From: Tragulus kanchil
Taxonomy: Eukaryota; Chordata; Mammalia; Artiodactyla; Tragulidae
Direction of reading: 5' to 3'
DNA: 64,000 nt
NCBI GenBank assembly: GCA_022376925.1
Contig: JAIOJX010000032.1
Location: 174,183,979 to 174,247,978, forward strand
Below are positions 40,321 to 51,917 of this stretch, one piece after another; the first letter of the stretch is position 1, and the number at the start of each line of letters is the position of its first letter. The notes below the pieces were generated by a model that ran no database searches, had not been told where the DNA came from, and saw nothing but the letters and a program-made list of their open reading frames with translations. The position numbers and the translations under genes were made by a program.

Positions 40321-42372
40321 TCCTGCCCCCTGTGCCTCACACTGACCTCGTGGCCTTTTCCTCTGCTCCTGAGGAGAGACTCTCCTGAAGGCACCACGGA
40401 GAGCACAGAGCATCACCTAGAACCTTCTCTAACTTCATACAACTGAGCTGCGTTGTGCACTTTTATGGCGGTGGCTGGTGTCCGCCCTCACAGCCGGTGC
40501 TGGAAACTCGACTCTGTGGATGAGGGAGCTTGCTCGCCGAACTGCCGACCAGGCCATGCCGTAGGCTCAGGGCTGCCTCTGCCCACCTCACCAGTCATCA
40601 AGAGTCAGCTCAGCCCGTCCGTGAAGACCCACTTGCCTGACCCTCTGCTGGTCTCTTCACAACATCAGGTCCCGGGGCTCAGTGAAGGGTCCCAACCCTG
40701 GGCCCTGGGTTCACATCCCGGCCCCCCATTTCCTGACCCCACTGTGATGCCTCGTCATCAGCACCCTGTGCCTGAGTGTCTCCCCCTGCACGTGGCCGGG
40801 ACAGCAGTGGCGACACGGGCCGGCGCAGGCAGGAGGTCTCAGGGGCTGGAAGACCCCAGCAAGCTTGTCCCCGAGCTCACACCCGACCCCTGGAGACCAG
40901 AAGAACGGGGAGACCCGGGGACCCTGCAGGCGTGGGTGGGGGTGGAGGCAGCACCCTGGCTCGTGTGGCCCCCCAGGACTTGGTGGCTGAGGACTGGCGG
41001 CTCGGTGGCGCTGGTGAGAGGTCACAGAGGCGGCTCAAAGCTGCGTCAGGCCCACGGGTCTGCAATCAGTGCTGGGTTTTTTTTGTTTTTCCAAGTTTAA
41101 AATGACATAGACATTTTCAAAAGAGGCCAGCAGATTGATTGGTGGGCACCTCACAGCAACCTTCTAGGGCAAGTATTATTATTAACCTCCATTTCACAGA
41201 TAAGGAAACGGAGGCTCGGGGACATTAATACTGCAGGACCAATCAGAGCATCGCTGCAAGGGCCTGTCTGTAGACACGGGACAGGAGGAACACGTGGCTG
41301 CACTTTAATCCTGCGTTTGTGCCTCAATCTACTCCTCTGTTTAATGGGCTGGTAGGGCGTGCCCGGCACATAGTGTGTGCTTGGTACAGACCCGGTCAGC
41401 TCCTGCCCCCTGTGCCTCACACTGACCTCGTGGCCTTTTCCTCTGCTCCTGAGGAGAGACTCTCCTGAAGGCACCACGGAGAGCACAGAGCATCACCTAG
41501 AACCTTCTCTAACTTCATACAACTGAGCTGCGTTGTGCACTTTTATGGCGGTGGCTGGTGTCCGCCCTCACAGCCGGTGCTGGAAACTCGACTCTGTGGA
41601 TGAGGGAGCTTGCTCGCCGAACTGCCGACCAGGCCATGCCGTAGGCTCAGGGCTGCCTCTGCCCACCTCACCAGTCATCAAGAGTCAGCTCAGCCCGTCC
41701 GTGAAGACCCACTTGCCTGACCCTCTGCTGGTCTCTTCACAACATCAGGTCCCGGGGCTCAGTGAAGGGTCCCAACCCTGGGCCCTGGGTTCACATCCCG
41801 GCCCCCCATTTCCTGACCCCACTGTGATGCCTCGTCATCAGCACCCTGTGCCTGAGTGTCTCCCCCTGCACGTGGCCGGGACAGCAGTGGCGACACGGGC
41901 CGGCGCAGGCAGGAGGTCTCAGGGGCTGGAAGACCCCAGCAAGCTTGTCCCCGAGCTCACACCCGACCCCTGGAGACCAGAAGAACGGGGAGACCCGGGG
42001 ACCCTGCAGGCGTGGGTGGGGGTGGAGGCAGCACCCTGGCTCGTGTGGCCCCCCAGGACTTGGTGGCTGAGGACTGGCGGCTCGGTGGCGCTGGTGAGAG
42101 GTCACAGAGGCGGCTCAAAGCTGCGTCAGGCCCACGGGTCTGCAATCAGTGCTGGGTTTTTTTTGTTTTTCCAAGTTTAAAATGACATAGACATTTTCAA
42201 AAGAGGCCAGCAGATTGATTGGTGGGCACCTCACAGCAACCTTCTAGGGCAAGTATTATTATTAACCTCCATTTCACAGATAAGGAAACGGAGGCTCGGG
42301 GACATTAATACTGCAGGACCAATCAGAGCATCGCGCTGCAAGGGCCTGTCTGTAGACACGGGACAGGAGGAA
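40238..42372. repeat. Tandem duplication D11 (offset 1080)
   Basis: Copy A is 40238-41290 and copy B 41318-42372. The spacer 41291-41317 resembles a shortened form of the unique left flank at 40185-40225 (ccgtgggtgctggcactt to cacgtggctgcacttt). Copy B has 2 extra bases (atcgcgctg). Confidence 0.95.
41165..41260 (-). mobile_element. MIR SINE fragment
   Basis: ctccatttcacagataagga and aacggaggctcggggacatt; the copy is at 42245-42340 by D11. Confidence 0.6.
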
Positions 42373-43693
42373 GTGGGGCAAGAAGGTGCTATAAGGATTC
42401 ATGGGCACCACGAGTGGATGGTGTTGTTACAAACAGCTGCCTGCCCTGAGTGTGGTGGGCAAGTCCTATAATGGCTGGGGGCTTGTACCCAATGACCTCA
42501 GAATCGCACCCATTGCTGGGCTTCCAGAACTGGACCTGAGTTTGTCAGGGGCGGAAACCAGGACCCAAGGCCCCAGGGGTTTCTTGGCCAACATTAGACA
42601 TCCTACTGATACCCAAAGGTCATCCCAGGAGAGGAAGTTTAAACTGGGGAGATGTGGTTCAGCTCACAGAGTCTGTCCAGATTGGGAGTTGACCCGTTAA
42701 GGAGTAAGCTCCCCATCACTGGAGGCATGCAAATAATTGCTGCACAGCCTCCTATCACTGCTTTTGTAACTGAGGAAAAATCTGATTACTTCTATGTTCC
42801 TTTCTGTCCCTGAGTCCCTGAGTCTATGAATATTTAGACCTTTCATGTATTTTTAAGTATAGGCATTTTTTTTTACAGAGTTCAAAAACCAGAAAACACA
42901 AAATTAAACCAGTGAAAAGGACTCCTTCCCGCGTACGCCCAGGCCTCAGCTCCCCTCCTGGAAGCACAGGCTGACACCAAGCTCTGTGCCGCCCTCCAGA
43001 GCACACTCGCTCCTAGTTTTTCAGGTAAGTACCTGTTCACATCATTTTTATTTATGTTCTCTTGCTTGTTTCTCTAACAGTGGATTTTTGGTGGCACCCT
43101 AAGAATTTGGGACAGTCCCCTCTAGGTGTCCACATGTGTAAAACACGGGCAACACCCACCTCTTGGGATTGTTGGGACATGAGCTCTACCCGGTGGTGCC
43201 AGCACAGCACCTGGCCGGTGGCCCGGTTCCTAAGCAAGGTCCTGAATCAGGGGTGAGCTAGACTCAGCCTGTGGGGCTGCAGCAACTCCCCGGCCCACCA
43301 CCAGGGGTCGCCGCGGAGCTGCCCAGTCCTGCCGATGGCCACATCGCGTCCCCACTGCCCAGAGGGCGGGAGGCATCTGGGCTGGGACTCAGCGGCTTGC
43401 ATTTCCAGAGGCGCGGCCTCTTCCTCCAACCTGCCACTGTCAGAAGTGAGGTCACCTGTGACCCCAGTTACCTTTCCTGAAAAGGAAGGAACAACTTTTA
43501 AGCCATCTTTTTGGGTGTTGCTTTCACGCAGAGAAGACAGAGAGTGAGCAGCTGCCCCATGCACAGCCACAGCGCACCTGCCCCACATCTGTCCTGTCCC
43601 CATCCCCCGGCACCTTGGCTGCTCCTGGGCCCTGGGCCGCCCTGCCTTAGCAACACTCGCTGGGCATCCTGGCCCCTGGGGGCCTCCCGCCTC
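42373..43693. other. Intergenic, nothing recognised
   Basis: I see no exon or named transposon. The minus ORF 43247-43786 has no domain and is not preceded by convincing gene structure. Confidence 0.4.
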
Positions 43694-44458
43694 CACGTTG
43701 TCCATCGGCTGAAGCCACCTGCAAATCCACGCTCTCCTCCCCTTTGCTTGTGCTGTGTCTCCCTCTGGGGCGCTAGGCTTTCTCAATGCTGTGCCAGCAA
43801 GCTAGCCCTCTGAGCAGCCTGCACGGCGGGCACCCACGGCCGGGGAGCCCCTGGGGCCAGCTCTGGGCTGACGCAGGTGCCGGATTCCCCGTCCAAGGCT
43901 GCGGACCTGGTCTCTGAGCCCAGCGCGGGGCAGCTGGGTGAGCTGTGCTCCAGAGGCTGGAGGGAGATCTTCAGGTTTCTAACCCTTTCCCTTGGTTCCA
44001 GGCACAGGAGAGGGCAGGCCAAGATGGAGCTGGAACCCTGGCTGGACGCAGGGAACCTGTTAGGCAGGCTCCACCAGGGCCTCCAGCGCCAGGGAGCCAG
44101 GGGGTCTCGGGCTCAAACACACGGGCTGGACCCCCAGGGGCAGCAAGCCCTCCGGCTTCCCCAGCCCGGGGCTGATGCCCACTGGAGCCACAGGGCTGTC
44201 CCAGCCACACATGGGGCCACCATGCCGTGGGGACTGATCACCATCGAGTCCCGTCTCAGGGAGCCTGCTCTTCTCTATTGTCACGGCAGCCCCCCTTCAG
44301 CTGGCCCACCTGCAGGGGTGACGATGCACATGTTCGCGGAGCACGGGCGCGGGCGAGGCCGGCCTCCAGCTCACAGTCCTCGAGGGGACCTCGAGCTCTG
44401 CCCTGTCGTGCGGATGAGGGAAGAGAGCAGCAGGTGAAGTCACTTGCTCTTACAGTCA

Positions 44459-44522
44459 GAGGTATGATTTTCCCAGAAGTCATGTACAGATGTGAGTTGG
44501 ACCATAAGGAAGGCTGAGGGCT
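44459..44522 (+). mobile_element. BovB LINE 3' fragment
   Basis: agaagtcatgtacagatgtg then agttggaccataaggaaggc matches the end of the BovB reverse-transcriptase reading region. It is interrupted at 44523 by a CHR SINE that itself ends at the D12 junction. Confidence 0.75.
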
Positions 44523-44751
44523 GGGGGCTTCCCTGGTAGCTCAGTGGTGAAGAGTTCGCCTGCCAATGCAGAGGACACGGGTTCAATCCCTGATCTGGGA
44601 GGATCCCACATGCTGCAGAGCAACTAAGCCCGTGAGCCACAACGATAGAGCCTGTGCTCTAGAGCCTCGGAGCCACAACTATGGAGCCTTTGTGCTGCAA
44701 CTATTGAAGTCTGTGTGCCCTAGAGCCCGAGTTCCACAGCAAGTCACCGCA
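44523..44751 (+). mobile_element. CHR-type SINE, truncated at junction
   Basis: Forward element ending at aagtcaccgca, the end of D12 copy A. The complete version is 45619-45968. Confidence 0.85.
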
Positions 44752-45554
44752 ACCATCCTGAGAGCTGTCACGCTGGGCATCGGCCGGGGCACGTTGTCCA
44801 TCGGCTGAAGCCACCTGCAAATCCACGCTCTCCTCCCCTTTGCTTGTGCTGTGTCTCCCTCTGGGGCGCTAGGCTTTCTCAATGCTGTGCCAGCAAGCTA
44901 GCCCTCTGAGCAGCCTGCACGGCGGGCACCCACGGCCGGGGAGCCCCTGGGGCCAGCTCTGGGCTGACGCAGGTGCCGGATTCCCCGTCCAAGGCTGCGG
45001 ACCTGGTCTCTGAGCCCAGCGCGGGGCAGCTGGGTGAGCTGTGCTCCAGAGGCTGGAGGGAGATCTTCAGGTTTCTAACCCTTTCCCTTGGTTCCAGGCA
45101 CAGGAGAGGGCAGGCCAAGATGGAGCTGGAACCCTGGCTGGACGCAGGGAACCTGTTAGGCAGGCTCCACCAGGGCCTCCAGCGCCAGGGAGCCAGGGGG
45201 TCTCGGGCTCAAACACACGGGCTGGACCCCCAGGGGCAGCAAGCCCTCCGGCTTCCCCAGCCCGGGGCTGATGCCCACTGGAGCCACAGGGCTGTCCCAG
45301 CCACACATGGGGCCACCATGCCGTGGGGACTGATCACCATCGAGTCCCGTCTCAGGGAGCCTGCTCTTCTCTATTGTCACGGCAGCCCCCCTTCAGCTGG
45401 CCCACCTGCAGGGGTGACGATGCACATGTTCGCGGAGCACGGGCGCGGGCGAGGCCGGCCTCCAGCTCACAGTCCTCGAGGGGACCTCGAGCTCTGCCCT
45501 GTCGTGCGGATGAGGGAAGAGAGCAGCAGGTGAAGTCACTTGCTCTTACAGTCA

Positions 45555-46370
45555 GAGGTATGATTTTCCCAGAAGTCATGTACAGATGTGAGTTGGACCA
45601 TAAGGAAGGCTGAGGGCTGGGGGCTTCCCTGGTAGCTCAGTGGTGAAGAGTTCGCCTGCCAATGCAGAGGACACGGGTTCAATCCCTGATCTGGGAGGAT
45701 CCCACATGCTGCAGAGCAACTAAGCCCGTGAGCCACAACGATAGAGCCTGTGCTCTAGAGCCTCGGAGCCACAACTATGGAGCCTTTGTGCTGCAACTAT
45801 TGAAGTCTGTGTGCCCTAGAGCCCGAGTTCCACAGCAAGTCACCGCACCAAGAGCCTGCTCACCTCAACTAGAGAGTAGTCCCCACTCCCTGCAGAGCCT
45901 GTGGCAGCAATGAAAACCCAGAATAGCCAAAAATAAATAAGTTAATAAAATTTTAAAAATTCAAAAAAAAGAAGGCCGAATGCCTAAGCAGATGTCTTCA
46001 AACTGTGGTATTGGAAAAGAACATAGAGAGTCCCTTGGACAGCAAGGAGATCAAACCAGTCAATCCTAAAGGAAATCATCCCTGAATATTCTTTGGAAGA
46101 ACTGATGCTGAAACGGAAGCTCCAATAGTTTGGCCACCTGATGCAAAGAGCCGACTCACTGGAAAAGACCCTGATGCTGGGAAAGACTGAGGGCAGGAGG
46201 AGGAGGGGGTAGCAGAGGGTGAGATGGCTGGATGGCACCCCCAACTCAATGGGCATGAGTTTGAGCAAACTCCGGGAGATGGTGAAGGGCAGGGAAGCCT
46301 GGCGTGCTACAGTCTACGGCGTCACAGAGAGTTGGACATGACTTAGTGATTGAACAACAGCAACACACAG
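45555..46370 (+). mobile_element. BovB LINE 3' end split by a CHR SINE
   Basis: BovB sequence at 45555-45618 continues at 45970-46370 (ttggaaaagaacatagagag, agtcccttggacagcaagga, aaagaccctgatgctgggaa, gttggacatgacttagtgat). The SINE between them is flanked by aaggaaggctgagggc and aagaaggccgaatgc. The reading frame is broken and truncated at its 5' side; no active element is present. Confidence 0.88.
45619..45968 (+). mobile_element. CHR-type SINE nested in BovB
   Basis: Full forward element from gggcttccctggtagctcag to the A-rich tail with aaataaataagttaataaaa. Confidence 0.88.
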
Positions 46371-46427
46371 GGACCACGCAGCGCCATGGCTTCAGCCTGA
46401 GGTCCACGCACTTACCCAGCAGCACGT

Positions 46428-48626
46428 GACATCCTGCTTTTGGAGCAGGGCTACTTAGCTTGCCTGGGAGCCAGCGTGGGGAGACAGTGCTTTATCAAAA
46501 CGGTGAGCATCTCTGGCTGAATTTTCAGTGTTCTCATCCATGAAGCTCTGCTGTGTGTATCCATCACCAGCAGCTTCCAGGAGCAGATGGGCACTGAGTG
46601 GCCACCTGAGTCCAGGATCTGATGGAGGGTGGTCGGGGCCCCATGCTGTTGACCCAGCCTGAAGACTCGGGCCACAAGGTGGGCCTCACATCTTCAGAAT
46701 AGTCCTGGGGCCGGCTAGGACAGGACCCTGCCGAACTCTGGACACCAACCAACCAGGCACCTGGCCCCAATGACATGCCACCAGACCTGTCGGGCCGAGG
46801 GCGCTGCCCTGAATAACCATAATTACAGCTATCACGCGTATTCTCTGGTAATGACGGTAACACCCTTGGAAGCCGTTCTGGCGTCGTGGCCAGGAGACCA
46901 GACTCTGCGGCGGGCGGACGGGCACACCTTGGCCTCAAGACCTTCTGCCAGTGACGCGACCTCCCTGACTTCCGTCTCCTCCTCTGTGAGATGGGATAAG
47001 GTTGCTGAGAGATGTCCGTTCCCTTGGGCTGCTGGGGGTGGGGCTGCACAGGGTCCTGGCCAGGCTGGAGGGGACCGAGCTGCAACCACAGGAGAGGAGA
47101 CCCTGAGACGCGGCCAGGTGGGGGAGCCTGAGCCCACCAGCCTCCTGGGGGACCGTCCGCGGCACGTTCCCTGGGCTGCAGCACCCGCCTGTTGGCAGCA
47201 GAGGCGCTCAGCTGGCGGCTCCTGCGTTTCATCCTCAAGGCCGATCTCACGACGCCAGGCATCTCTCTGGACTCCTCTCTGCTAAGGAGGCGCGAATGGG
47301 ACGGGCTGCCCATTTCAGGGGCTTCCTGGTAGCTCAGTTGTAAAGAATCTGCTTGCAATGCAGGAGATGCAGGTTTGACCCCTGGGTTGGGAAGCTCCCT
47401 GAAGGAGGGCATGGCTACCCACTCCAGTATTCTTGCCTGGAAAATTCCCAGGACAGAAGAACCTGGTGGGCTACAGTCCATAGGGTCGCAGAGGCGGACG
47501 CAACTGAAGCCTGGAAAATTGCAAAGCCAGGGCACGTTGGGACATCCTGCTTTTGGAGCAGGGCTACTTAGCTTGCCTGGGAGCCAGCGTGGGGAGACAG
47601 TGCTTTATCAAAACGGTGAGCATCTCTGGCTGAATTTTCAGTGTTCTCATCCATGAAGCTCTGCTGTGTGTATCCATCACCAGCAGCTTCCAGGAGCAGA
47701 TGGGCACTGAGTGGCCACCTGAGTCCAGGATCTGATGGAGGGTGGTCGGGGCCCCATGCTGTTGACCCAGCCTGAAGACTCGGGCCACAAGGTGGGCCTC
47801 ACATCTTCAGAATAGTCCTGGGGCCGGCTAGGACAGGACCCTGCCGAACTCTGGACACCAACCAACCAGGCACCTGGCCCCAATGACATGCCACCAGACC
47901 TGTCGGGCCGAGGGCGCTGCCCTGAATAACCATAATTACAGCTATCACGCGTATTCTCTGGTAATGACGGTAACACCCTTGGAAGCCGTTCTGGCGTCGT
48001 GGCCAGGAGACCAGACTCTGCGGCGGGCGGACGGGCACACCTTGGCCTCAAGACCTTCTGCCAGTGACGCGACCTCCCTGACTTCCGTCTCCTCCTCTGT
48101 GAGATGGGATAAGGTTGCTGAGAGATGTCCGTTCCCTTGGGCTGCTGGGGGTGGGGCTGCACAGGGTCCTGGCCAGGCTGGAGGGGACCGAGCTGCAACC
48201 ACAGGAGAGGAGACCCTGAGACGCGGCCAGGTGGGGGAGCCTGAGCCCACCAGCCTCCTGGGGGACCGTCCGCGGCACGTTCCCTGGGCTGCAGCACCCG
48301 CCTGTTGGCAGCAGAGGCGCTCAGCTGGCGGCTCCTGCGTTTCATCCTCAAGGCCGATCTCACGACGCCAGGCATCTCTCTGGACTCCTCTCTGCTAAGG
48401 AGGCGCGAATGGGACGGGCTGCCCATTTCAGGGGCTTCCCTGGTAGCTCAGTTGTAAAGAATCTGCTTGCAATGCAGGAGATGCAGGTTTGACCCCTGGG
48501 TTGGGAAGCTCCCCTGAAGGAGGGCATGGCTACCCACTCCAGTATTCTTGCCTGGAAAATTCCCAGGGACAGAAGAACCTGGTGGGCTACAGTCCATAGG
48601 GTCGCAGAGGCGGACGCAACTGAAGC
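46428..48626. repeat. Tandem duplication D13 (offset 1113-1116)
   Basis: Copy A is 46428-47510 and copy B 47541-48626. Within the last 200 bp copy A lacks three single bases, each in a homopolymer (cttcctgg/cttccctgg, gctccctg/gctcccctg, cccagga/cccaggga). Confidence 0.95.
47318..47510 (+). mobile_element. Bov-tA SINE
   Basis: Forward element: ggggcttcctggtagctcag, ctacccactccagtattctt, ggtgggctacagtccatagg. It is cut at the end of D13 copy A. The complete duplicate is 48430-48640. Confidence 0.9.
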
Positions 48627-48640
48627 GACCTAGCACGCAC
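48430..48640 (+). mobile_element. Bov-tA SINE (D13 second copy, complete)
   Basis: Same insertion as 47318-47510, with the homopolymer indels of the first copy absent. Confidence 0.9.
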
Positions 48641-48949
48641 ACCCATTTTAGAGATAGGATGACTGAGGCACAGGAAGGCCAGGGGCTTGCTTCAGAATTT
48701 ACAGAGGAGTCCAAGCCAGTGATTCAAGCTGGGGTTTCTAGTCTGGCCTCTGCGTAGTGAACGAGGCTCCCGGGGACAAGCAAGGGAGACCCAGATCGTG
48801 ATTGCGTGAACCAGGCAGGAAGGGACTCAGGCGGCTTACAGAGGTCACCGGCCCCGTGAACGGCTTGCCCTGACAGGCCGGCTCCTCCAGCTGCCGCCTG
48901 CCTTGTCTCCTCAGATTCCGGGAGGGGACCCAGGGAAGAGAAGTCAGGT

Positions 48950-51134
48950 CCCCCTTCTGCCACAACCAGAGTCAGAGAAGGGGCAGCGTGTCCTCAGGTG
49001 GGGAGCTGGGGCCGTAAACGTTTCACCTTGGGTCAGTTGATTAGCAGACCAGACTGGGCCCCGACTGGGCCCTCATCCAGACCCTGCGCCTCCAGCTTTG
49101 CTGTCTCCTGTCCCCACGGCAGCCCCGCGGGGCAGGCACTGCTGCGACCCCAGCCATGGGGGACATATAGCCCCCAAGATGAAGTGAGGGTTCTGGCCGC
49201 ACACTGCGGGCGGAAGGCAGGGCGGCCCTGGGGCCTGGGCCGGGGGGCCCCGGGACGCCTGCACTGTCTCTTCTCGTGCTCCCGGGGGCCCCGTGCCGAG
49301 GAGGGGGAGCAGCTGGGTGCTGTGAGCAGAGCAAGGTGGAGAGTCAGCTCTGGGCCCCGATTCTGGAGCCCTTGGCAGCCCTCTGGCTCTTCTGAGATCC
49401 TGTCCCCTCACCCGCGGGCACGGGTAGCCCCCCGCCTCTCCAGGCTGCCTCGTGGACTTGCAGGCAACGCAGGGGCGCCCAGGTCACGGGGTGGGCGCTC
49501 AGCAACAGCAAACGTCCATCTTCCTTTCCCTTGATGATAAAGCAGAGGCTCCGCTCCCAGACAAAGTATTCACACTTCAGTAGAAGCCCTTGTCGTAAGA
49601 AGTGGGGATGGTGGAATTCGAGGCGGTGGCGAGTCAGGTCAGGCCAAGGGGCAGCTAGGGAAGACGCTTCGTGCTTCTCAGATCACGTGAGCAGCAGCCC
49701 CGGGGAGGCTGGCGCTGCCCGGGGCCTGGCGGGGTCCTGCCCTCCTCCCCTGCCAAGCAGGCTTCTCGTCCTCTCAAATGCACCACTTCCGAAAATCAGC
49801 CAGGTGCACCTGGGCGGAGCTCATTTCACAATCTTGAGCTAATAAAGAGGACTTCCCTGGACTCCTGCGTTCTTCTGGGACTCGTGGTGCTCAGAGCCAG
49901 CCTTAAAGGGAAACGGGCGTTTAAACCGTGCGGAACAAGGCTAGCCAGCACCTCACCCCGTTAGATCACACAGACACAGACACTCATCATCAAGATGACG
50001 AAAGGCAGTGCTGACAGGTCTGGGGGAAACAGCACGCCCAAGAAGTCCCCTTCTGCCACAACCAGAGTCAGAGAAGGGGCAGCGTGTCCTCAGGTGGGGA
50101 GCTGGGGCCGTAAACGTTTCACCTTGGGTCAGTTGATTAGCAGACCAGACTGGGCCCCGACTGGGCCCTCATCCAGACCCTGCGCCTCCAGCTTTGCTGT
50201 CTCCTGTCCCCACGGCAGCCCCGCGGGGCAGGCACTGCTGCGACCCCAGCCATGGGGGACATATAGCCCCCAAGATGAAGTGAGGGTTCTGGCCGCACAC
50301 TGCGGGCGGAAGGCAGGGCGGCCCTGGGGCCTGGGCCGGGGGGCCCCGGACGCCTGCACTGTCTCTTCTCGTGCTCCCGGGGGCCCCGTGCCGAGGAGGG
50401 GGAGCAGCTGGGTGCTGTGAGCAGAGCAAGGTGGAGAGTCAGCTCTGGGCCCCGATTCTGGAGCCCTTGGCAGCCCTCTGGCTCTTCTGAGATCCTGTCC
50501 CCTCACCCGCGGGCACGGGTAGCCCCCCGCCTCTCCAGGCTGCCTCGTGGACTTGCAGGCAACGCAGGGGCGCCCAGGTCACGGGGTGGGCGCTCAGCAA
50601 CAGCAAACGTCCATCTTCCTTTCCCTTGATGATAAAGCAGAGGCTCCGCTCCCAGACAAAGTATTCACACTTCAGTAGAAGCCCTTGTCGTAAGAAGTGG
50701 GGATGGTGGAATTCGAGGCGGTGGCGAGTCAGGTCAGGCCAAGGGGCAGCTAGGGAAGACGCTTCGTGCTTCTCAGATCACGTGAGCAGCAGCCCCGGGG
50801 AGGCTGGCGCTGCCCGGGGCCTGGCGGGGTCCTGCCCTCCTCCCCTGCCAAGCAGGCTTCTCGTCCTCTCAAATGCACCACTTCCGAAAATCAGCCAGGT
50901 GCACCTGGGCGGAGCTCATTTCACAATCTTGAGCTAATAAAGAGGACTTCCCTGGACTCCTGCGTTCTTCTGGGACTCGTGGTGCTCAGAGCCAGCCTTA
51001 AAGGGAAACGGGCGTTTAAACCGTGCGGAACAAGGCTAGCCAGCACCTCACCCCGTTAGATCACACAGACACAGACACTCATCATCAAGATGACGAAAGG
51101 CAGTGCTGACAGGTCTGGGGGAAACAGCACGCCC
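48950..51134. repeat. Tandem duplication D14 (offset 1095-1096)
   Basis: Copy A is 48950-50039 and copy B 50046-51134, with a spacer of about 7 bp (aagaagt). There is one homopolymer indel (ccgggacg/ccggacg). Confidence 0.95.
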
Positions 51135-51439
51135 CGCCCGGCTAGAATGCTCTCCCCCAGCTCTGCCGTCTGCAGAAGCGAGGAGCCCCCTTACGGGCTC
51201 CGCACACGCATCTCCTCGGCCGGGAAGCCTTCCAAGCATCCTGTAGGAACCGTGGCCTTGCCCGGCAGTGCCCACGGCACGCTGGGCTTAGTTAGGGCAC
51301 AGCTCCGTCCCCTTCTCCTCTCCCAGCCAGGCTGTGGACGTGGGCACAGGGACCACGGCGTGTGGCTCATGCACTCAGCCAGTGAGCACTCGGAGCCCGC
51401 CCCAGGTCCCGCACTGTGCGTACGTGGTCCGCGACCCTC

Positions 51440-51540
51440 ACTACCCCTGGACCTGGTGAGCATCCTCACGGGACAAGTGAGGAAACTGAGGCTCAGAGAG
51501 GTTCAAGCATTTGTCTAAGCCCAGCTGGCCCTGAGCCCTG
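51440..51540 (-). mobile_element. MIR SINE
   Basis: caagtgaggaaactgaggct, cagagaggttcaagcatttg and tctaagcccagctgg. Confidence 0.7.
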
Positions 51541-51565
51541 GGTTTTTTTTTTTTAAAAGACCCTA

Positions 51566-51917
51566 ACATTAAAAAAATATTTATTTATTTTTGGCTATAC
51601 TGGGTTTTCACCACTGCCACAGGCTCTTCTCTAGTTGCAGGGAGTGGGGGCTGCTCTCTAGTTGAGGTGAGCAGGCTTCTTGCTGCGGTGACTTCTCTTG
51701 CTGTGGACTTCGGGCTCCAGGGCACACGGGCTTCAGTGGTGGTGGCACACAGGCTCCATAGTAGCGGCTCTGAGGCTCTAGAGCACGGGGTCAATAGTTG
51801 TGGCTCCTGGGCTTAGTTGCTCCGCAACATGTGGATTCTTCCCTGATCAGAGATCAGACCCGTGTCTCCTGCACGAGCAGGCGAGCTATTCTCCACTGAG
51901 CCACCGGGGAAGCCCAG
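51566..51917 (-). mobile_element. CHR-type SINE, full length
   Basis: Reverse element from aaaaatatttatttattttt through ctttgctgcggtgactt-like body sequence to tccactgagccaccggggaa. Not duplicated. Confidence 0.88.

Larger units (their letters stand above)
43694..45847. repeat. Tandem duplication D12 (offset 1096)
   Basis: Copy A is 43694-44751 and copy B 44790-45847. The 38 bp spacer contains a shortened version of the left flank at 43650-43693 (cgctgggcatc then cacgttg). Copy A cuts a CHR SINE in two; copy B carries it whole. Confidence 0.95.

Noticed and set aside
44459..46370. BovB-derived reading frames as an active retrotransposon
   Set aside because: Only the 3' few hundred bases remain, with frameshifts, and a SINE splits the element.
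46564..47535. 323-codon minus ORF starting in a SINE
   Set aside because: The first 80 residues are the reverse translation of a Bov-tA; the rest has no domain and is repeated by D13.
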